From contig NZ_MQUA01000013.1 in NCBI RefSeq assembly GCF_002943715.1, forward strand, positions 675,001-739,000: a DNA stretch of 64,000 bases, in the 5' to 3' direction. The stretch is from Polaribacter filamentus (GTDB lineage: Bacteria; Bacteroidota; Bacteroidia; Flavobacteriales; Flavobacteriaceae). The position numbers and the translations under genes were made by a program. The notes under the pieces are model-generated. The model worked only from the letters and a program-made list of their open reading frames with translations, made no database searches and was not told the DNA's origin. The first letter of the stretch is position 1. Each line of letters opens with the position of its first letter. Shown here in pieces: positions 1-8,101 of the stretch.

Positions 1-39
1 GAAAATGCTTTAAAAGGGTTTAAATTGAATATTTTTTAA
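1..39 (+). CDS. 3' end of an unidentified gene (partial)
   Basis: The first 13 codons of the window are open in frame 1 and end in TAA at 37-39, facing the convergent gene that ends at 94. This would be the last twelve residues of a protein that starts outside the window. Nothing in so short a tail identifies it, and the call rests only on the open frame and the convergent layout. Confidence 0.3.
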   Translation, partial: ENALKGFKLNIF

Positions 40-93
40 TAGTTTAATTACTTGAATGAGTATTAATTTTTGCTATTTTAAAACGTATTAGGA

Positions 94-897
94 TTAGTTT
101 TTTACAGGAATTTTATTGCGTTCTATTTTACCCTTTTTAAACGCCTTGTGGTTTTCATAACAATCTAAAACAGCTTCAATCATTTGCAGGTCAGAAGCTT
201 TTTTAATAAAATATTCTGAGTAGCTGCAGTCTGCAAGTAAATCTGTTAATTCTTGTCTATCCATTTCTAAATATTCCATTATTACTTCTCTGTCAAAATT
301 ACCGGCTAACATTTTGCGTAAATTATCTTCGTTTTTTAGTTTTTGAAGCTTTTTAAGTTGTTTAGGTTTCTTTCCAAAAAGGCTGTACAAGAAATCTACT
401 GGTTGAAATAATGCAGCAATAGGAGAGGAATAGTTTTTGCTTTGTGGCTTACCTACTTCATACGTTTGCGGCAAACCATTAATATGAATTCTAGTAAATT
501 TGTCTTTAGGTACAAGCTTTACATCTACTTCTAAAACACCTATTAATTGGGTAGATTTAATAATTATTTCTTTAATTTCTTCTGGTTTTTCATAAAGTGC
601 AATTTCTAATTCATTACCTTTTAGTAGGTCATTTGTGATTTTTAGTTTAATGGATGAAAATCCTAAATAAGAAACTAGAATTGTATCATTGGTCTTTGTT
701 GGTAATTCAAAAAAGCCTTTATCATCAGTAATTGTACCCACAACTGCATTTAAATTTAAAACGTGAGCGGCACTCAAGACACGTTTATTTTCAGCATGTA
801 TAATTTGACCTTTTAAAATTGTGGAGCGAATACTGTCTTTTTGAGAAAATGCGCTTAAACTGATTAATAAGCACAAAATGAATAGGTTTCTTTGCAT
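94..897 (-). CDS. Secreted protein with carboxypeptidase-like regulatory (CarbopepD_reg) domain
   Basis: A 267-residue exported protein. Residues 1-18 form a signal peptide ending SLSAFSQ. Residues about 28-100 look like the CarbopepD_reg_2 / TonB-plug-associated beta-sandwich: a GQI strand start, a TDDKGFFEL turn, and a DTILVSYLGFSS strand, as in the N-termini of SusC-like proteins. The rest is basic and helical, without a barrel, so this is a stand-alone member and not a TonB receptor. In Flavobacteriaceae such proteins sit in the periplasm or outer envelope and their function is unknown. It is transcribed alone, convergent with whatever ends at position 39. Family call is fairly sure, role is not. 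Confidence 0.75.
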   Translation of the reverse strand: MQRNLFILCLLISLSAFSQKDSIRSTILKGQIIHAENKRVLSAAHVLNLNAVVGTITDDKGFFELPTKTNDTILVSYLGFSSIKLKITNDLLKGNELEIALYEKPEEIKEIIIKSTQLIGVLEVDVKLVPKDKFTRIHINGLPQTYEVGKPQSKNYSSPIAALFQPVDFLYSLFGKKPKQLKKLQKLKNEDNLRKMLAGNFDREVIMEYLEMDRQELTDLLADCSYSEYFIKKASDLQMIEAVLDCYENHKAFKKGKIERNKIPVKN

Positions 898-971
898 ACC
901 TGCGAAATTAAGTATAAAACTGTATAGAAAAGTTAATATTTTGTGAAGAAGTAAAAATAATTATTAAAAAG

Positions 972-1055
972 TGCGCACGAGAAGATTCGAACTTCCACAT
1001 CCTTGCGAATACAGCCCCCTCAAGGCTGCGCGTCTACCAATTTCGCCACGTGCGC
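972..1055 (-). tRNA. tRNA-Leu (anticodon GAG)
   Basis: Read on the minus strand the sequence folds as a class II tRNA of 84 nt. The acceptor arms are GCGCACG and CGTGCGC with discriminator A. The D arm carries TTGGTAGACG. The anticodon stem CAGCC/GGCTG encloses loop TTGAGGG (anticodon GAG). A long variable arm (TATTCGCAAGGATGT) and a TTCGAAT T-loop follow. CCA is not encoded. It lies 45 bases downstream of tRNA-Lys on the same strand, with an inverted repeat between them. Confidence 0.95.
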
Positions 1056-1065
1056 TTTTTAAAAT

Positions 1066-1098
1066 AAAAAAGTTAAGCAATGGTTGCTTAACTTTTTT
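1066..1098. terminator. Perfect 15-bp inverted repeat between the two tRNA genes
   Basis: Positions 1066-1080 and 1084-1098 are perfect reverse complements around a TGG loop, with an A-run on one side and a T-run on the other. This is the shape of a bidirectional intrinsic terminator. It lies between tRNA-Lys and tRNA-Leu, which are read on the minus strand. It would either end the tRNA-Lys transcript or act as a processing hairpin in a joint transcript. Confidence 0.7.
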
Positions 1099-1099
1099 A

Positions 1100-1175
1100 T
1101 GGTGACCGGGCTGGGGCTCGAACCCAGGACCATCTCCTTAAAAGGGAGATGCTCTACCAACTGAGCTACCAGGTC
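1100..1175 (-). tRNA. tRNA-Lys (anticodon TTT)
   Basis: On the minus strand: acceptor GACCTGG/CCCGGTC (one mismatched pair), D arm GCTCAGTTGGTAGAGC, anticodon stem TCTCC/GGAGA around loop CTTTTAA (anticodon TTT), T arm CTGGG-TTCGAGC-CCCAG, discriminator A. The CCA end is encoded (1100-1102), unlike in the neighbouring tRNA-Leu. Length is 73 nt plus CCA. Confidence 0.96.
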
Positions 1176-1191
1176 AATTTTAATTAGGGTG

Positions 1192-1199
1192 CAAATATA
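1192..1199 (-). promoter_or_regulatory. Probable promoter -7 element for tRNA-Lys
   Basis: On the minus strand the bases read TATATTTG, matching the Bacteroidota TAnnTTTG element, 16 bases before the first base of tRNA-Lys. I see no convincing TTG box at the usual distance upstream, so the call rests on one element and its position. Confidence 0.4.
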
Positions 1200-1269
1200 C
1201 TACCTATCATTTAAATTAGAAATATAAAATTGAATAAATTTTATCGATATTTGTTAAAAATTTTAAATA

Positions 1270-1785
1270 ATGAAAATTGTCTTGTTAGGATATATGGCTT
1301 CCGGTAAATCTAGTATTGGTGAAAAACTTTCTAAAAAGTTGTCTATGAGTTTTATAGATCTAGATGATTACATTATTGAAAAAGAAAATATGGCTATTTC
1401 AGACATTTTTAAGGCAAAAGGTGAAATTTACTTTAGGTTAATTGAGAACAAATATTTGAAAGAAATACTCTTAAAAAAGGACGATTTCATACTTTCTTTA
1501 GGCGGGGGGACTCCTTGTTACGCAAATAACATGGAAGAAATTAATAAAAATGAGACAATTTCTATCTATTTACAAGGCACTATTCCAACTTTAGTAAAAA
1601 GGTTGATAAAAAAGAAAAGCACAAGACCTTTAATAGCTTCTTTAAGTGAGGATAAAATTCCTGAATTTGTTGCAAAACACCTTTTCGAAAGACGTTTTTT
1701 TTATGATCAGGCTAAAATGATGATAAAAATTGATCGGAAATCGAAAAAAGAAGTTGTTAAAGAATTAGTAAAATTACTAAATTAA
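1270..1785 (+). CDS. aroK: Shikimate kinase
   Basis: A 171-residue cytoplasmic enzyme that phosphorylates shikimate at the 3-hydroxyl with ATP, in the chorismate pathway to aromatic amino acids. It shows Walker A (GYMASGKSS, residues 7-15), the substrate aspartate in FIDLDDYI (about 29-36), the LGGGTPCY glycine loop (about 77-84) and the lid-region TRPLI (about 118). Length and order match the family. It is monocistronic and overlaps the convergent phosphoribosyltransferase by nine bases at the 3' end. No other aro gene is nearby. Confidence 0.95.
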   Translation: MKIVLLGYMASGKSSIGEKLSKKLSMSFIDLDDYIIEKENMAISDIFKAKGEIYFRLIENKYLKEILLKKDDFILSLGGGTPCYANNMEEINKNETISIYLQGTIPTLVKRLIKKKSTRPLIASLSEDKIPEFVAKHLFERRFFYDQAKMMIKIDRKSKKEVVKELVKLLN

Positions 1786-2280
1786 ATAGGCTTTTGCTTC
1801 TTTGCCTAAAAAATCTATTTGCACATGTTCTTTTATAGAGGTTGATAAAGAAACTCCTTTAAAATCTGCTTTTACTGGATATTTTTTATGATTTCTATTC
1901 ACCAATACAGCTGTTTTAAATCTTTTTAAAGGTACATCTAAAAAGTGTTTCACTCCGTAAATTAAAGTGGTACCAGAGTTTAGAACATCATCAACTAAAA
2001 CTATTGATTTATTTTTATAATCAGCAACAGTTATAGAGGTAGAGATAGAATTTAAAGGTTTTTTCTTGTTCATATTTACCTTGCAAATAGTTACTTTTAA
2101 AGTAGAAATTTCCTTGAGCGTTTCTACTAACTTTTCAGCAAAAATATATCCATTACCAACAATACCAGCAATAATAACTTCTTTTTCATCGGTATTGCTT
2201 TCATAAATTTGATATGCAATTCTTTTAATCTTCTGATTAATTTGAACTGTATTTAAAATAATATTATTTTCTGTTGTCAT
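1777..2280 (-). CDS. Phosphoribosyltransferase family protein (PyrR/Hpt-like)
   Basis: A 167-residue type I PRTase. The diagnostic PRPP-binding loop is IVLVDDVLNSGTT at residues about 94-106, and an early GIVGNGYIFA segment resembles the PPi loop. Candidates are a PyrR-like uracil phosphoribosyltransferase or a purine PRTase. The sequence does not decide between them. Its start codon overlaps the stop of the upstream S4-domain gene by four bases (ATGA), so the two are translationally coupled. The pairing of an S4 RNA-binding protein with a PRTase looks like a small conserved operon. Confidence 0.85.
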   Translation of the reverse strand: MTTENNIILNTVQINQKIKRIAYQIYESNTDEKEVIIAGIVGNGYIFAEKLVETLKEISTLKVTICKVNMNKKKPLNSISTSITVADYKNKSIVLVDDVLNSGTTLIYGVKHFLDVPLKRFKTAVLVNRNHKKYPVKADFKGVSLSTSIKEHVQIDFLGKEAKAYLI

Positions 2281-2657
2281 AAGCTTTCTTCTGTATCTTC
2301 TTGATATCCTTCTATATCTCTTCTGTCTTTTTTAGTAGGTCTTCCTGCACCTTTTTTACGGTAATAATCTTTAGAATATTTTAAAAGTTCTGTTTTTTCA
2401 AACTCTTCTTTTGGCGTAACGTCTTTCATATAAAGAGACACCAATTTTGCACCAACTCTACTTTCGGGTAAATCTAAAACTTTTATTTGATAATTAATTT
2501 GATTTTTTCTCACTAAAATCAATTCATTACCAAAGACTTCTTTAGAGGGTTTTATGCTCTTGTTTTCAATCTTAACTTGCCCCTTTTTACTGGCTGTTGT
2601 TGCTATGCTTCTAGTTTTAAAAACTCGAATGCACCATAAATATTTATCAATTCTCAT
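2277..2657 (-). CDS. S4-domain RNA-binding protein (Hsp15-like)
   Basis: A 126-residue basic protein. Residues 1-60 form an S4 RNA-binding fold (MRIDKYLWCIRVFKTRS start, then a KGQVKIENKSIKPS turn), as in Hsp15/HslR, which binds stalled 50S subunits carrying nascent chain. The C-terminal part is lysine- and arginine-rich with an acidic tip. It heads a two-gene unit with the PRTase (four-base overlap). It is probably cytoplasmic and ribosome associated. Family is clear; equivalence to E. coli Hsp15 is inferred. Confidence 0.85.
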   Translation of the reverse strand: MRIDKYLWCIRVFKTRSIATTASKKGQVKIENKSIKPSKEVFGNELILVRKNQINYQIKVLDLPESRVGAKLVSLYMKDVTPKEEFEKTELLKYSKDYYRKKGAGRPTKKDRRDIEGYQEDTEESL

Positions 2658-2736
2658 AAAAAAAGTTAAAAAATTACGTTTGTCTTTTTACAAAGGTATA
2701 AAAATGGTAAATTGCGCACTCAAATTTAAAGGTTAA

Positions 2737-3618
2737 ATGATAAAAATAAAAAATATAGTAGCATTCATAATTTTTACAACTATTATTTCTTCATGTGATA
2801 ACGCAAATATTGCAATAGTTGATGATTTTGACTATGAAGCGCAAGCTTTAATGGATAATGATACTCTAGTGCAGTTTCTAAAGAATCATTATTATGATAA
2901 TACGGGAGAAGATATAAAAGATTTAGTTTCTGGAGAAACAGCTCTTTTTGATGATTCTAAATTGAAATCTATGGATGTTAAAAATAATGATATAGATTAT
3001 ACGTTATATTATTATACTAATAGAGAGGGAAGTGCTACTGTAGATAAAGGAAATCCTACGGTTATGGATTCTGTTTACGTTAAATATAACGGACAAAGAA
3101 TTGTAAATACAGATAGTATTAGTGCTTCTTTTGATAAAAGCAATGGCATTTGGTTTACGCTTAATAGTGTAATAAGAGGTTGGACATTTGGATTTACAAA
3201 TTTTAAAGGTGGCAATAATACTACAAATAATGGACCTATTACATATGAAAATGGGGGTAAAGGAATTTTGTTTATTCCATCTGGTTTGGCATACGGAAAA
3301 ACAGGGAGTTCTTCTATTTTAGGTAATGAATGTTTATTGTTTTATATAGATTTATATGATCTAATACAAGGAACTGACCACGATAATGACGGAGTAGCAT
3401 CTAGTAATGAAGATCCAGATGGTGATGGAGATCCAAGAAATGATGATACAGATTTAGATGGATCCCCAAATTATTTTGACGCTGATGATGATGCAGACGG
3501 TGTTTTAACGATTAATGAAGATGCAAATGGAGATGGAAATCCTGCGAATGATTTTAGTGATCCAAGCAATCCAACTTTAGCGGATTATTTAAATCCTTTA
3601 ATAAAAGTAAAAAAATAA
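2737..3618 (+). CDS. FKBP-type peptidyl-prolyl isomerase lipoprotein with acidic calcium-binding-like tail
   Basis: A 293-residue lipoprotein. The signal peptide ends ...FTTIISSC, giving a lipobox with Cys 20. Residues about 90-205 fit an FKBP domain: a VIRGWTFGF strand, then ILFIPSGLAYGK and CLLFYIDLYDL. The gliding-associated GldI group has this lipoprotein-plus-FKBP layout. Residues about 210-275 are Asp/Gly/Asn-rich (DHDNDGVASSNEDPDGDGD), like thrombospondin type 3 or EF-hand-like calcium repeats. It would act in the periplasm in folding of exported proteins. It is transcribed alone and ends in a strong shared terminator. Confidence 0.85.
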   Translation: MIKIKNIVAFIIFTTIISSCDNANIAIVDDFDYEAQALMDNDTLVQFLKNHYYDNTGEDIKDLVSGETALFDDSKLKSMDVKNNDIDYTLYYYTNREGSATVDKGNPTVMDSVYVKYNGQRIVNTDSISASFDKSNGIWFTLNSVIRGWTFGFTNFKGGNNTTNNGPITYENGGKGILFIPSGLAYGKTGSSSILGNECLLFYIDLYDLIQGTDHDNDGVASSNEDPDGDGDPRNDDTDLDGSPNYFDADDDADGVLTINEDANGDGNPANDFSDPSNPTLADYLNPLIKVKK

Positions 3619-3638
3619 ATAGTTATTAATTTATATAA

Positions 3639-3668
3639 AAAATGCTCTTGAGAAATCAAGAGCATTTT
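3639..3668. terminator. Bidirectional terminator between convergent genes
   Basis: A perfect 13-bp stem (3639-3651 with 3656-3668), GAAA loop, A-run on the left and T-run on the right. It lies between the FKBP lipoprotein and the convergent outer-membrane protein gene and can serve both. Confidence 0.85.
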
Positions 3669-3692
3669 AAGTTTATATAAAAAATAGTTTAC

Positions 3693-4295
3693 TTATAATT
3701 CTAATGATATACCAAAAATAATTTGATTGGTTCTATTATCAATAGTAACACTCGAACTATTGCCTACAAATTTTGTTTCGGAATTAGATAGCCCTCTTTC
3801 CCAACGAACATCAATACCTAAACTTCCAAATTCAATTCCAAATCCCATTTGTAATCCAACAGAAAATTTGTCAAATTCGTCAGTAGTTAGTTCAGAAAAA
3901 TTAAATTGATCATCTAAAATATATTGAAACGAAGGGCCAATAAAAACATTTCCAAAACCAAAAACTTTTTTACCTAATAAAACAGGAACATCCAATTTTT
4001 TAAAATCATAATCTGTAGAACTATTTTTATATAAATATTCAGTTTTCACTTCGGTATAAACGATTTCTGGCCTTATATATAAACCTAAAACATAAATATT
4101 TCCTCTAAACCATACACCTGCGTGAAATCCTATTTTGGCATTTGCACCATCTGCAATATCATTAGTTGCGTCTTTAAATGATTCTTTACCCGTATTGTTA
4201 TAATTTACACCACCCTTAATACCAAAATTTACTTGTGCATTTGAATTTTGAGTTAACCCAAAAGCCAAACAAATTACTAAAATTACTTTTTTCAT
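3693..4295 (-). CDS. Outer membrane beta-barrel protein (PorT-like family)
   Basis: A 200-residue protein with an N-terminal signal peptide (MKKVILVICLAFGLT...NAQ), followed by alternating strands starting NFGIKGGVNY and ending IIFGISLEL with a terminal hydrophobic residue, typical of small eight-stranded barrels (PorT / OMP_b-brl_2 group). It would insert in the outer membrane. Substrate or role cannot be read from the sequence. It is a single gene, convergent with the FKBP lipoprotein and tandem with the transketolase half upstream. Confidence 0.85.
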   Translation of the reverse strand: MKKVILVICLAFGLTQNSNAQVNFGIKGGVNYNNTGKESFKDATNDIADGANAKIGFHAGVWFRGNIYVLGLYIRPEIVYTEVKTEYLYKNSSTDYDFKKLDVPVLLGKKVFGFGNVFIGPSFQYILDDQFNFSELTTDEFDKFSVGLQMGFGIEFGSLGIDVRWERGLSNSETKFVGNSSSVTIDNRTNQIIFGISLEL

Positions 4296-4340
4296 TTTTT
4301 TTATTAAGTTGATAGTATCCGCGTTTTCAAAAGTAAAACG

Positions 4341-5297
4341 TTATTTTTTTCTAGAAATTACTTTTTTAACAGCTTTAACTACTGCAGCAGCGTTTAAACC
4401 GTATTTAGCCATTAATTGTGCTGGAGTTCCAGATTCTCCAAAAGTATCGTTCGTTGCAACGAATTCTTGTGGAGTAGGATTATTTAAGGCAAGTGTTCTG
4501 GAAACACTTTCACCTAAACCGCCAAATTTATTATGTTCTTCGGCAGTAACAATACAGCCTGTTTTAGCAACGGATTTTAAGATGATTTCTTCATCTAATG
4601 GTTTAATTGTATGAATATTTATTACTTCCACAGAAATCCCTTCCGCTTCTAATTGCTCTGCAGCTTGTAAAGATTCCCAAACTAAATGACCGGTTGCAAC
4701 AATGGTTACATCTGTTCCTTCTGTTAACTGAATTCCTTTTCCGATTACAAATTTTTCATCCGTAGGCATAAATACAGGAACTGCTGGACGACCAAAACGT
4801 AAATATACTGGCCCATCAAAATCTGCAATTGCAATGGTTGCTGCTTTCGTTTGATTATAATCACACGGATTTATAACGGTCATTCCTGGCAACATTTTCA
4901 TCAAGCCAATATCTTCTAATATTTGATGTGTTGCGCCATCTTCACCTAAAGTAACACCTGCGTGAGACGCACAAATTTTTACGTTTTTACCAGAATACGC
5001 AACAGATTGACGAATTTGATCGTACACACGTCCAGTAGAAAAATTGGCAAATGTTCCCGTAAACGGAATTTTACCTCCAATTGTTAAACCAGCAGCAATA
5101 CCAATCATATTAGCTTCTGCAATACCAATTTGGAAAAATCGATCTGGATTTTCTTTAATAAATTGATCCATTTTTAAAGAACCAATTAAATCGGCACATA
5201 AAGCAACTACGTTTGGATTTGTTCTACCTAATTCAGTTAAACCATCACCAAAGCCAGAACGTGTGTCTTTTTTTTCTGTGTACGTGTATTTTTTCAT
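4341..5297 (-). CDS. Transketolase, C-terminal subunit
   Basis: A 318-residue protein covering only the pyrimidine-binding and C-terminal domains of transketolase. The cofactor-activating glutamate lies in GIAEANMIGIAAGL (about 78-91) and an SHAGVTLGEDGATHQ segment (about 111-125) is typical. The thiamine-diphosphate (N-terminal) half, about 280 residues in split transketolases, is absent. The 299 bases upstream hold no coding sequence I can recognise, and the next gene is maf. The partner must be encoded elsewhere for a working pentose-phosphate enzyme. The C-half itself looks intact and shows no decay. Confidence 0.93.
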   Translation of the reverse strand: MKKYTYTEKKDTRSGFGDGLTELGRTNPNVVALCADLIGSLKMDQFIKENPDRFFQIGIAEANMIGIAAGLTIGGKIPFTGTFANFSTGRVYDQIRQSVAYSGKNVKICASHAGVTLGEDGATHQILEDIGLMKMLPGMTVINPCDYNQTKAATIAIADFDGPVYLRFGRPAVPVFMPTDEKFVIGKGIQLTEGTDVTIVATGHLVWESLQAAEQLEAEGISVEVINIHTIKPLDEEIILKSVAKTGCIVTAEEHNKFGGLGESVSRTLALNNPTPQEFVATNDTFGESGTPAQLMAKYGLNAAAVVKAVKKVISRKK

Positions 5298-5596
5298 TAT
5301 AATTTGTGTTGTGTTGTGAAATTTTGCGTAAAAATAAACTTTTATTTCTCTTTAAAGAAATGAAAAGCGAGAATAGAAAAAAGACTTTTTAACAGAATGT
5401 GAGAAAGTTTAGAAAAAATGACACTTTAATATTAAAATTTGAGTTTTTATATACAAATTTTAAGAATTAATATTATTGGAAGAGCGGAACTTATTTATAC
5501 TTGCGATCTAGCACAGCTTTTAACGGAATTTTCTAAAATCTGTGATAATTAATAATATTAATCGATAGATTATTTTAGGATTATAATCAAATAAAT

Positions 5597-6178
5597 TTAT
5601 AACTTCATTAATTCTTCGTAGAGTTTGTGAACCGGCAAACCAACTACATTAAAATAACTTCCTTCTATTTTTTCAATGGCTACAAATCCTATCCATTCTT
5701 GAATTCCGTATGCCCCAGCTTTGTCTAAAGCATTGTAATTTTTGATGTAATACTTAATTTCTTCATCCGTAATTTCTTTGAAAGAAACAATGGTGGTGTC
5801 GTTAACAATCTTTTGAGAACGCTTTTTTTTTATACTGATAGATGTAATTACTTCATGTTTTTTGCCAGATAAAGCTCTTAACATTTTAAAAGCATCTTCT
5901 GCATCTTTAGGTTTTCCTAGCGCCTTATTTTCCAGCCAAACAATAGTATCCGAAGTAATTAATAGGTCTTTTTCTGATAAATTTGTAAATGCTTTTGATT
6001 TTAAATCAGCTAAATAATCGGTAATTTCACTTCGTTTTAATTCTTGCGGATAAATTTCATCAACTTCTTTTAATTGAATTGTAAAATCAATGTCTAAATC
6101 CTTGAAAAACTGTTGTCTTCTCGGAGAAGCAGAAGCTAAAATAAGATTGTAATTTTTAAGTTTTTCTCTTAACATCAA
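5597..6178 (-). CDS. Maf-like nucleotide pyrophosphatase
   Basis: A 193-residue member of the Maf/HAM1-like house-cleaning phosphatases that hydrolyse dTTP/UTP or modified nucleotides to the monophosphate. Seen motifs: LASASPRRQQF (about 14-24), the metal-site segment DEIYPQ, SDTIVW (about 76-81) and the conserved AYGIQEWIG near 156-164. A second Met follows the first, and either start is possible. It begins six bases after the smpB stop, so smpB-maf is one operon. Confidence 0.92.
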   Translation of the reverse strand: MMLREKLKNYNLILASASPRRQQFFKDLDIDFTIQLKEVDEIYPQELKRSEITDYLADLKSKAFTNLSEKDLLITSDTIVWLENKALGKPKDAEDAFKMLRALSGKKHEVITSISIKKKRSQKIVNDTTIVSFKEITDEEIKYYIKNYNALDKAGAYGIQEWIGFVAIEKIEGSYFNVVGLPVHKLYEELMKL

Positions 6179-6184
6179 AAATTA

Positions 6185-6652
6185 TTATGCGTTAAAATTT
6201 TTCTTAATTCTAGATAAATCTCGCTTGTTATCTCTGTCTTTTATCACTTCTCGCTTATCGTGCGTTTGCTTTCCTTTGGCTAAAGCAATTTCTAATTTCG
6301 CAAAACCTTTATCATTCAAAAACAGACGCAACGGAACAATTGTATTTCCTTTTGCTTCAACATCTTTTTTAAGGCTTCTTAATTCGCGCTTGTGCATTAA
6401 TAGTCTACGTTCACTTTTTGGTTTGTGATTAAATTGATGCCCAAACATATATTCTTGAATGTACATATTAACGATAAACAATTCTCCGCGATCGTTAAAT
6501 TCACAAAAACTTTCTGTAATTCTAGCTTGACTTAACCGAATAGACTTTATTTCAGTTCCGGTTAATTGAATTCCAGCAACATATTTGTCTAGAATTTCAA
6601 ATTCGAAACGTGCTTTTTTATTTTTAATATTTATTTTCTTCTGAACAGTCAT
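6185..6652 (-). CDS. smpB: SsrA-binding protein SmpB
   Basis: A 155-residue tmRNA-binding protein for trans-translation, which rescues ribosomes on mRNAs without stop codons. It shows the OB-fold signature: NKKARFEFEILDKYVAGIQL (about 11-30), GTEIKSIR, the FCEFNDRGELFIVNMYIQEY block, and the LALAKGKQTHDKRE-type basic C-terminus (here IALAKGKQTHDKRE) whose tail enters the ribosome. Length is normal. It is first gene of the smpB-maf unit. Confidence 0.96.
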   Translation of the reverse strand: MTVQKKINIKNKKARFEFEILDKYVAGIQLTGTEIKSIRLSQARITESFCEFNDRGELFIVNMYIQEYMFGHQFNHKPKSERRLLMHKRELRSLKKDVEAKGNTIVPLRLFLNDKGFAKLEIALAKGKQTHDKREVIKDRDNKRDLSRIKKNFNA

Positions 6653-6755
6653 TGACTGGTTTTTGTTTAAAAAATTTTAACAAAGATACATTTTTACTTT
6701 GGCGAAATAAATGTAATTTTGAAATCAATTTTCTGACTAAAACAAAGAAAACTCA

Positions 6756-6850
6756 ATGAGATATTTATCTGTATTTTTAGTTGTTTTTTAATTTCCTTTA
6801 AACTTTCTAATACAAAGTTAACGGCTCAACAAATTATTGATAAAACAATT
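6756..6850 (+). other. Frameshifted signal-peptide leader of the DUF6503 gene
   Basis: An ATG at 6756 opens a hydrophobic leader (MRYLSVFLVVF) that stops at TAA 6789-6791, directly after a run of six T (6784-6789). One more T in that run would continue the frame as LISFKLSNTKLTAQQ and join the reading frame of the gene that follows, giving a normal signal peptide. Without it, the downstream frame has no ATG before GTG 6851. This is seen directly in the sequence. Whether it is a mutation, a phase switch or a read error is open. Confidence 0.65.
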
Positions 6851-7501
6851 GTGGCTTCCGGTTCTTATAAAGTGGGTAATGCTCAAATTAAATTTAAGTT
6901 TAGGAATACAGAATATATTGCTATTAGACGAACCAGCGGTGAATTTGTTTTAATAAGAAACCAAAGAAAAGAGAATTTTGGAACGATATCAGATATCGTT
7001 AGTAATAATGGCTTTAAAAGAGAAATAAACGCAAATGAGTTGGTTGTTCTAGATTCAATGGCAAATAAGTATTCAAACTCTGTAAATTCAGTTCACTATT
7101 TTTCCGTGTTGCCTTATGGATTAAATGACAAAGCTGTTATAAAAAAGCGCTTGCCATCCTCAATTATAAAAGGAGAAGAATACTATAAAATTGAAGTTAC
7201 CTTTTCTGAAAATGGAGGAGGAGAAGATTTTGAAGATGTCTTTATTTATTGGGTTGGTAAAAAGGATTTTTTAATTGATTATTTAGCCTATTCTTATCAT
7301 ACAAATGGCGGTGGTAAACGCTTTAGAGTTTTAAAAGAGCAATGCAAAAAAGGCGGAATTCGTTTTGTAGATTATCATAATTACAAAACAACAAATCCAT
7401 CAATTTTTTTAGTAGATCTTGATAAAGCTTTTGAAAATAATCAGCTTAAAAAAATATCAGAAATTGTTTTAGAGGATATTGAAGTAACTATTTTAGATTA
7501 A
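6851..7501 (+). CDS. DUF6503 family protein, signal peptide out of frame
   Basis: The remaining frame runs from a GTG at 6851 (216 residues), but homology-like content begins earlier (TAQQIIDKTI before the GTG). The protein resembles the DUF6503 family of secreted Bacteroidota proteins, with the typical pieces NSVNSVHYFSVLPYGLND, KGEEYYKIEVTF, DFEDVFIYW and DYLAYSYHTNGGGKRFR. Function of the family is unknown. As sequenced, the signal peptide lies in another frame, so the product would stay in the cytoplasm or not be made. The 3' end overlaps the convergent phosphatase by four bases. Confidence 0.7.
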   Translation: MASGSYKVGNAQIKFKFRNTEYIAIRRTSGEFVLIRNQRKENFGTISDIVSNNGFKREINANELVVLDSMANKYSNSVNSVHYFSVLPYGLNDKAVIKKRLPSSIIKGEEYYKIEVTFSENGGGEDFEDVFIYWVGKKDFLIDYLAYSYHTNGGGKRFRVLKEQCKKGGIRFVDYHNYKTTNPSIFLVDLDKAFENNQLKKISEIVLEDIEVTILD

Positions 7502-8007
7502 TCAACTTTTTCGACCTTACTCGTTTTTCCTTCCTTTGTAATGGTGATGATAAATAAGCTAGAATTGTCATTATCGTCAATATCTTTATATTTTTTTTCT
7601 CCTAAAATTTTGTTTACAAAAGCAGGTGTTGTATTGCTATGACCAACTACTAAAACTGTTTTTCCTTCGGTATTTTTTTGAAATATGGAATCATACATAT
7701 TTCTTGGCTTATAATTTATAATCGCTAATTTTTTGCTTTCTGCAGTTGGTTTTGATGTTTGCATTGTTCTATTATAATTTGTAGAATACACAGCATCTAA
7801 ATGAATGTTTTTAAAATATTCTGCCCATTTCTTAGCCCTTTCTAAACCTACTTCATTCAAATTTGGGTTTTTATTAGAGGTGTCAGTTCTAACTTTTTCT
7901 GAGTGACGAATAAAATAATAGGTAGTTGTTGCAGTTGTTTCTTCTTTTTTAATATTAGAAGTGCAAGAAATTAAAACGATAAATAATAAAAGAAGATGCT
8001 TTTTCAT
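7498..8007 (-). CDS. Histidine phosphatase family lipoprotein (SixA/PGM-like)
   Basis: A 169-residue protein with a lipoprotein signal (LLLFIVLISC). The phosphatase core shows the N-terminal RHSEK (RHG-type motif, His as phospho-acceptor, about 34-38), YSTNYNRTMQTSKPT (about 79-93) and the second histidine in VLVVGHSNTTPAF (about 118-130). It would be a periplasm-facing phosphatase of unknown substrate. It is monocistronic and convergent with the DUF6503 gene. Confidence 0.88.
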   Translation of the reverse strand: MKKHLLLLFIVLISCTSNIKKEETTATTTYYFIRHSEKVRTDTSNKNPNLNEVGLERAKKWAEYFKNIHLDAVYSTNYNRTMQTSKPTAESKKLAIINYKPRNMYDSIFQKNTEGKTVLVVGHSNTTPAFVNKILGEKKYKDIDDNDNSSLFIITITKEGKTSKVEKVD

Positions 8008-8101
8008 GATGATAATATTTATACGAATATACTAAAAAAGTAAAAGTGATATTTTTTCAAATACCACTTTTACAAACGAACCAAACTTAATTATGTGTCA
8101 T

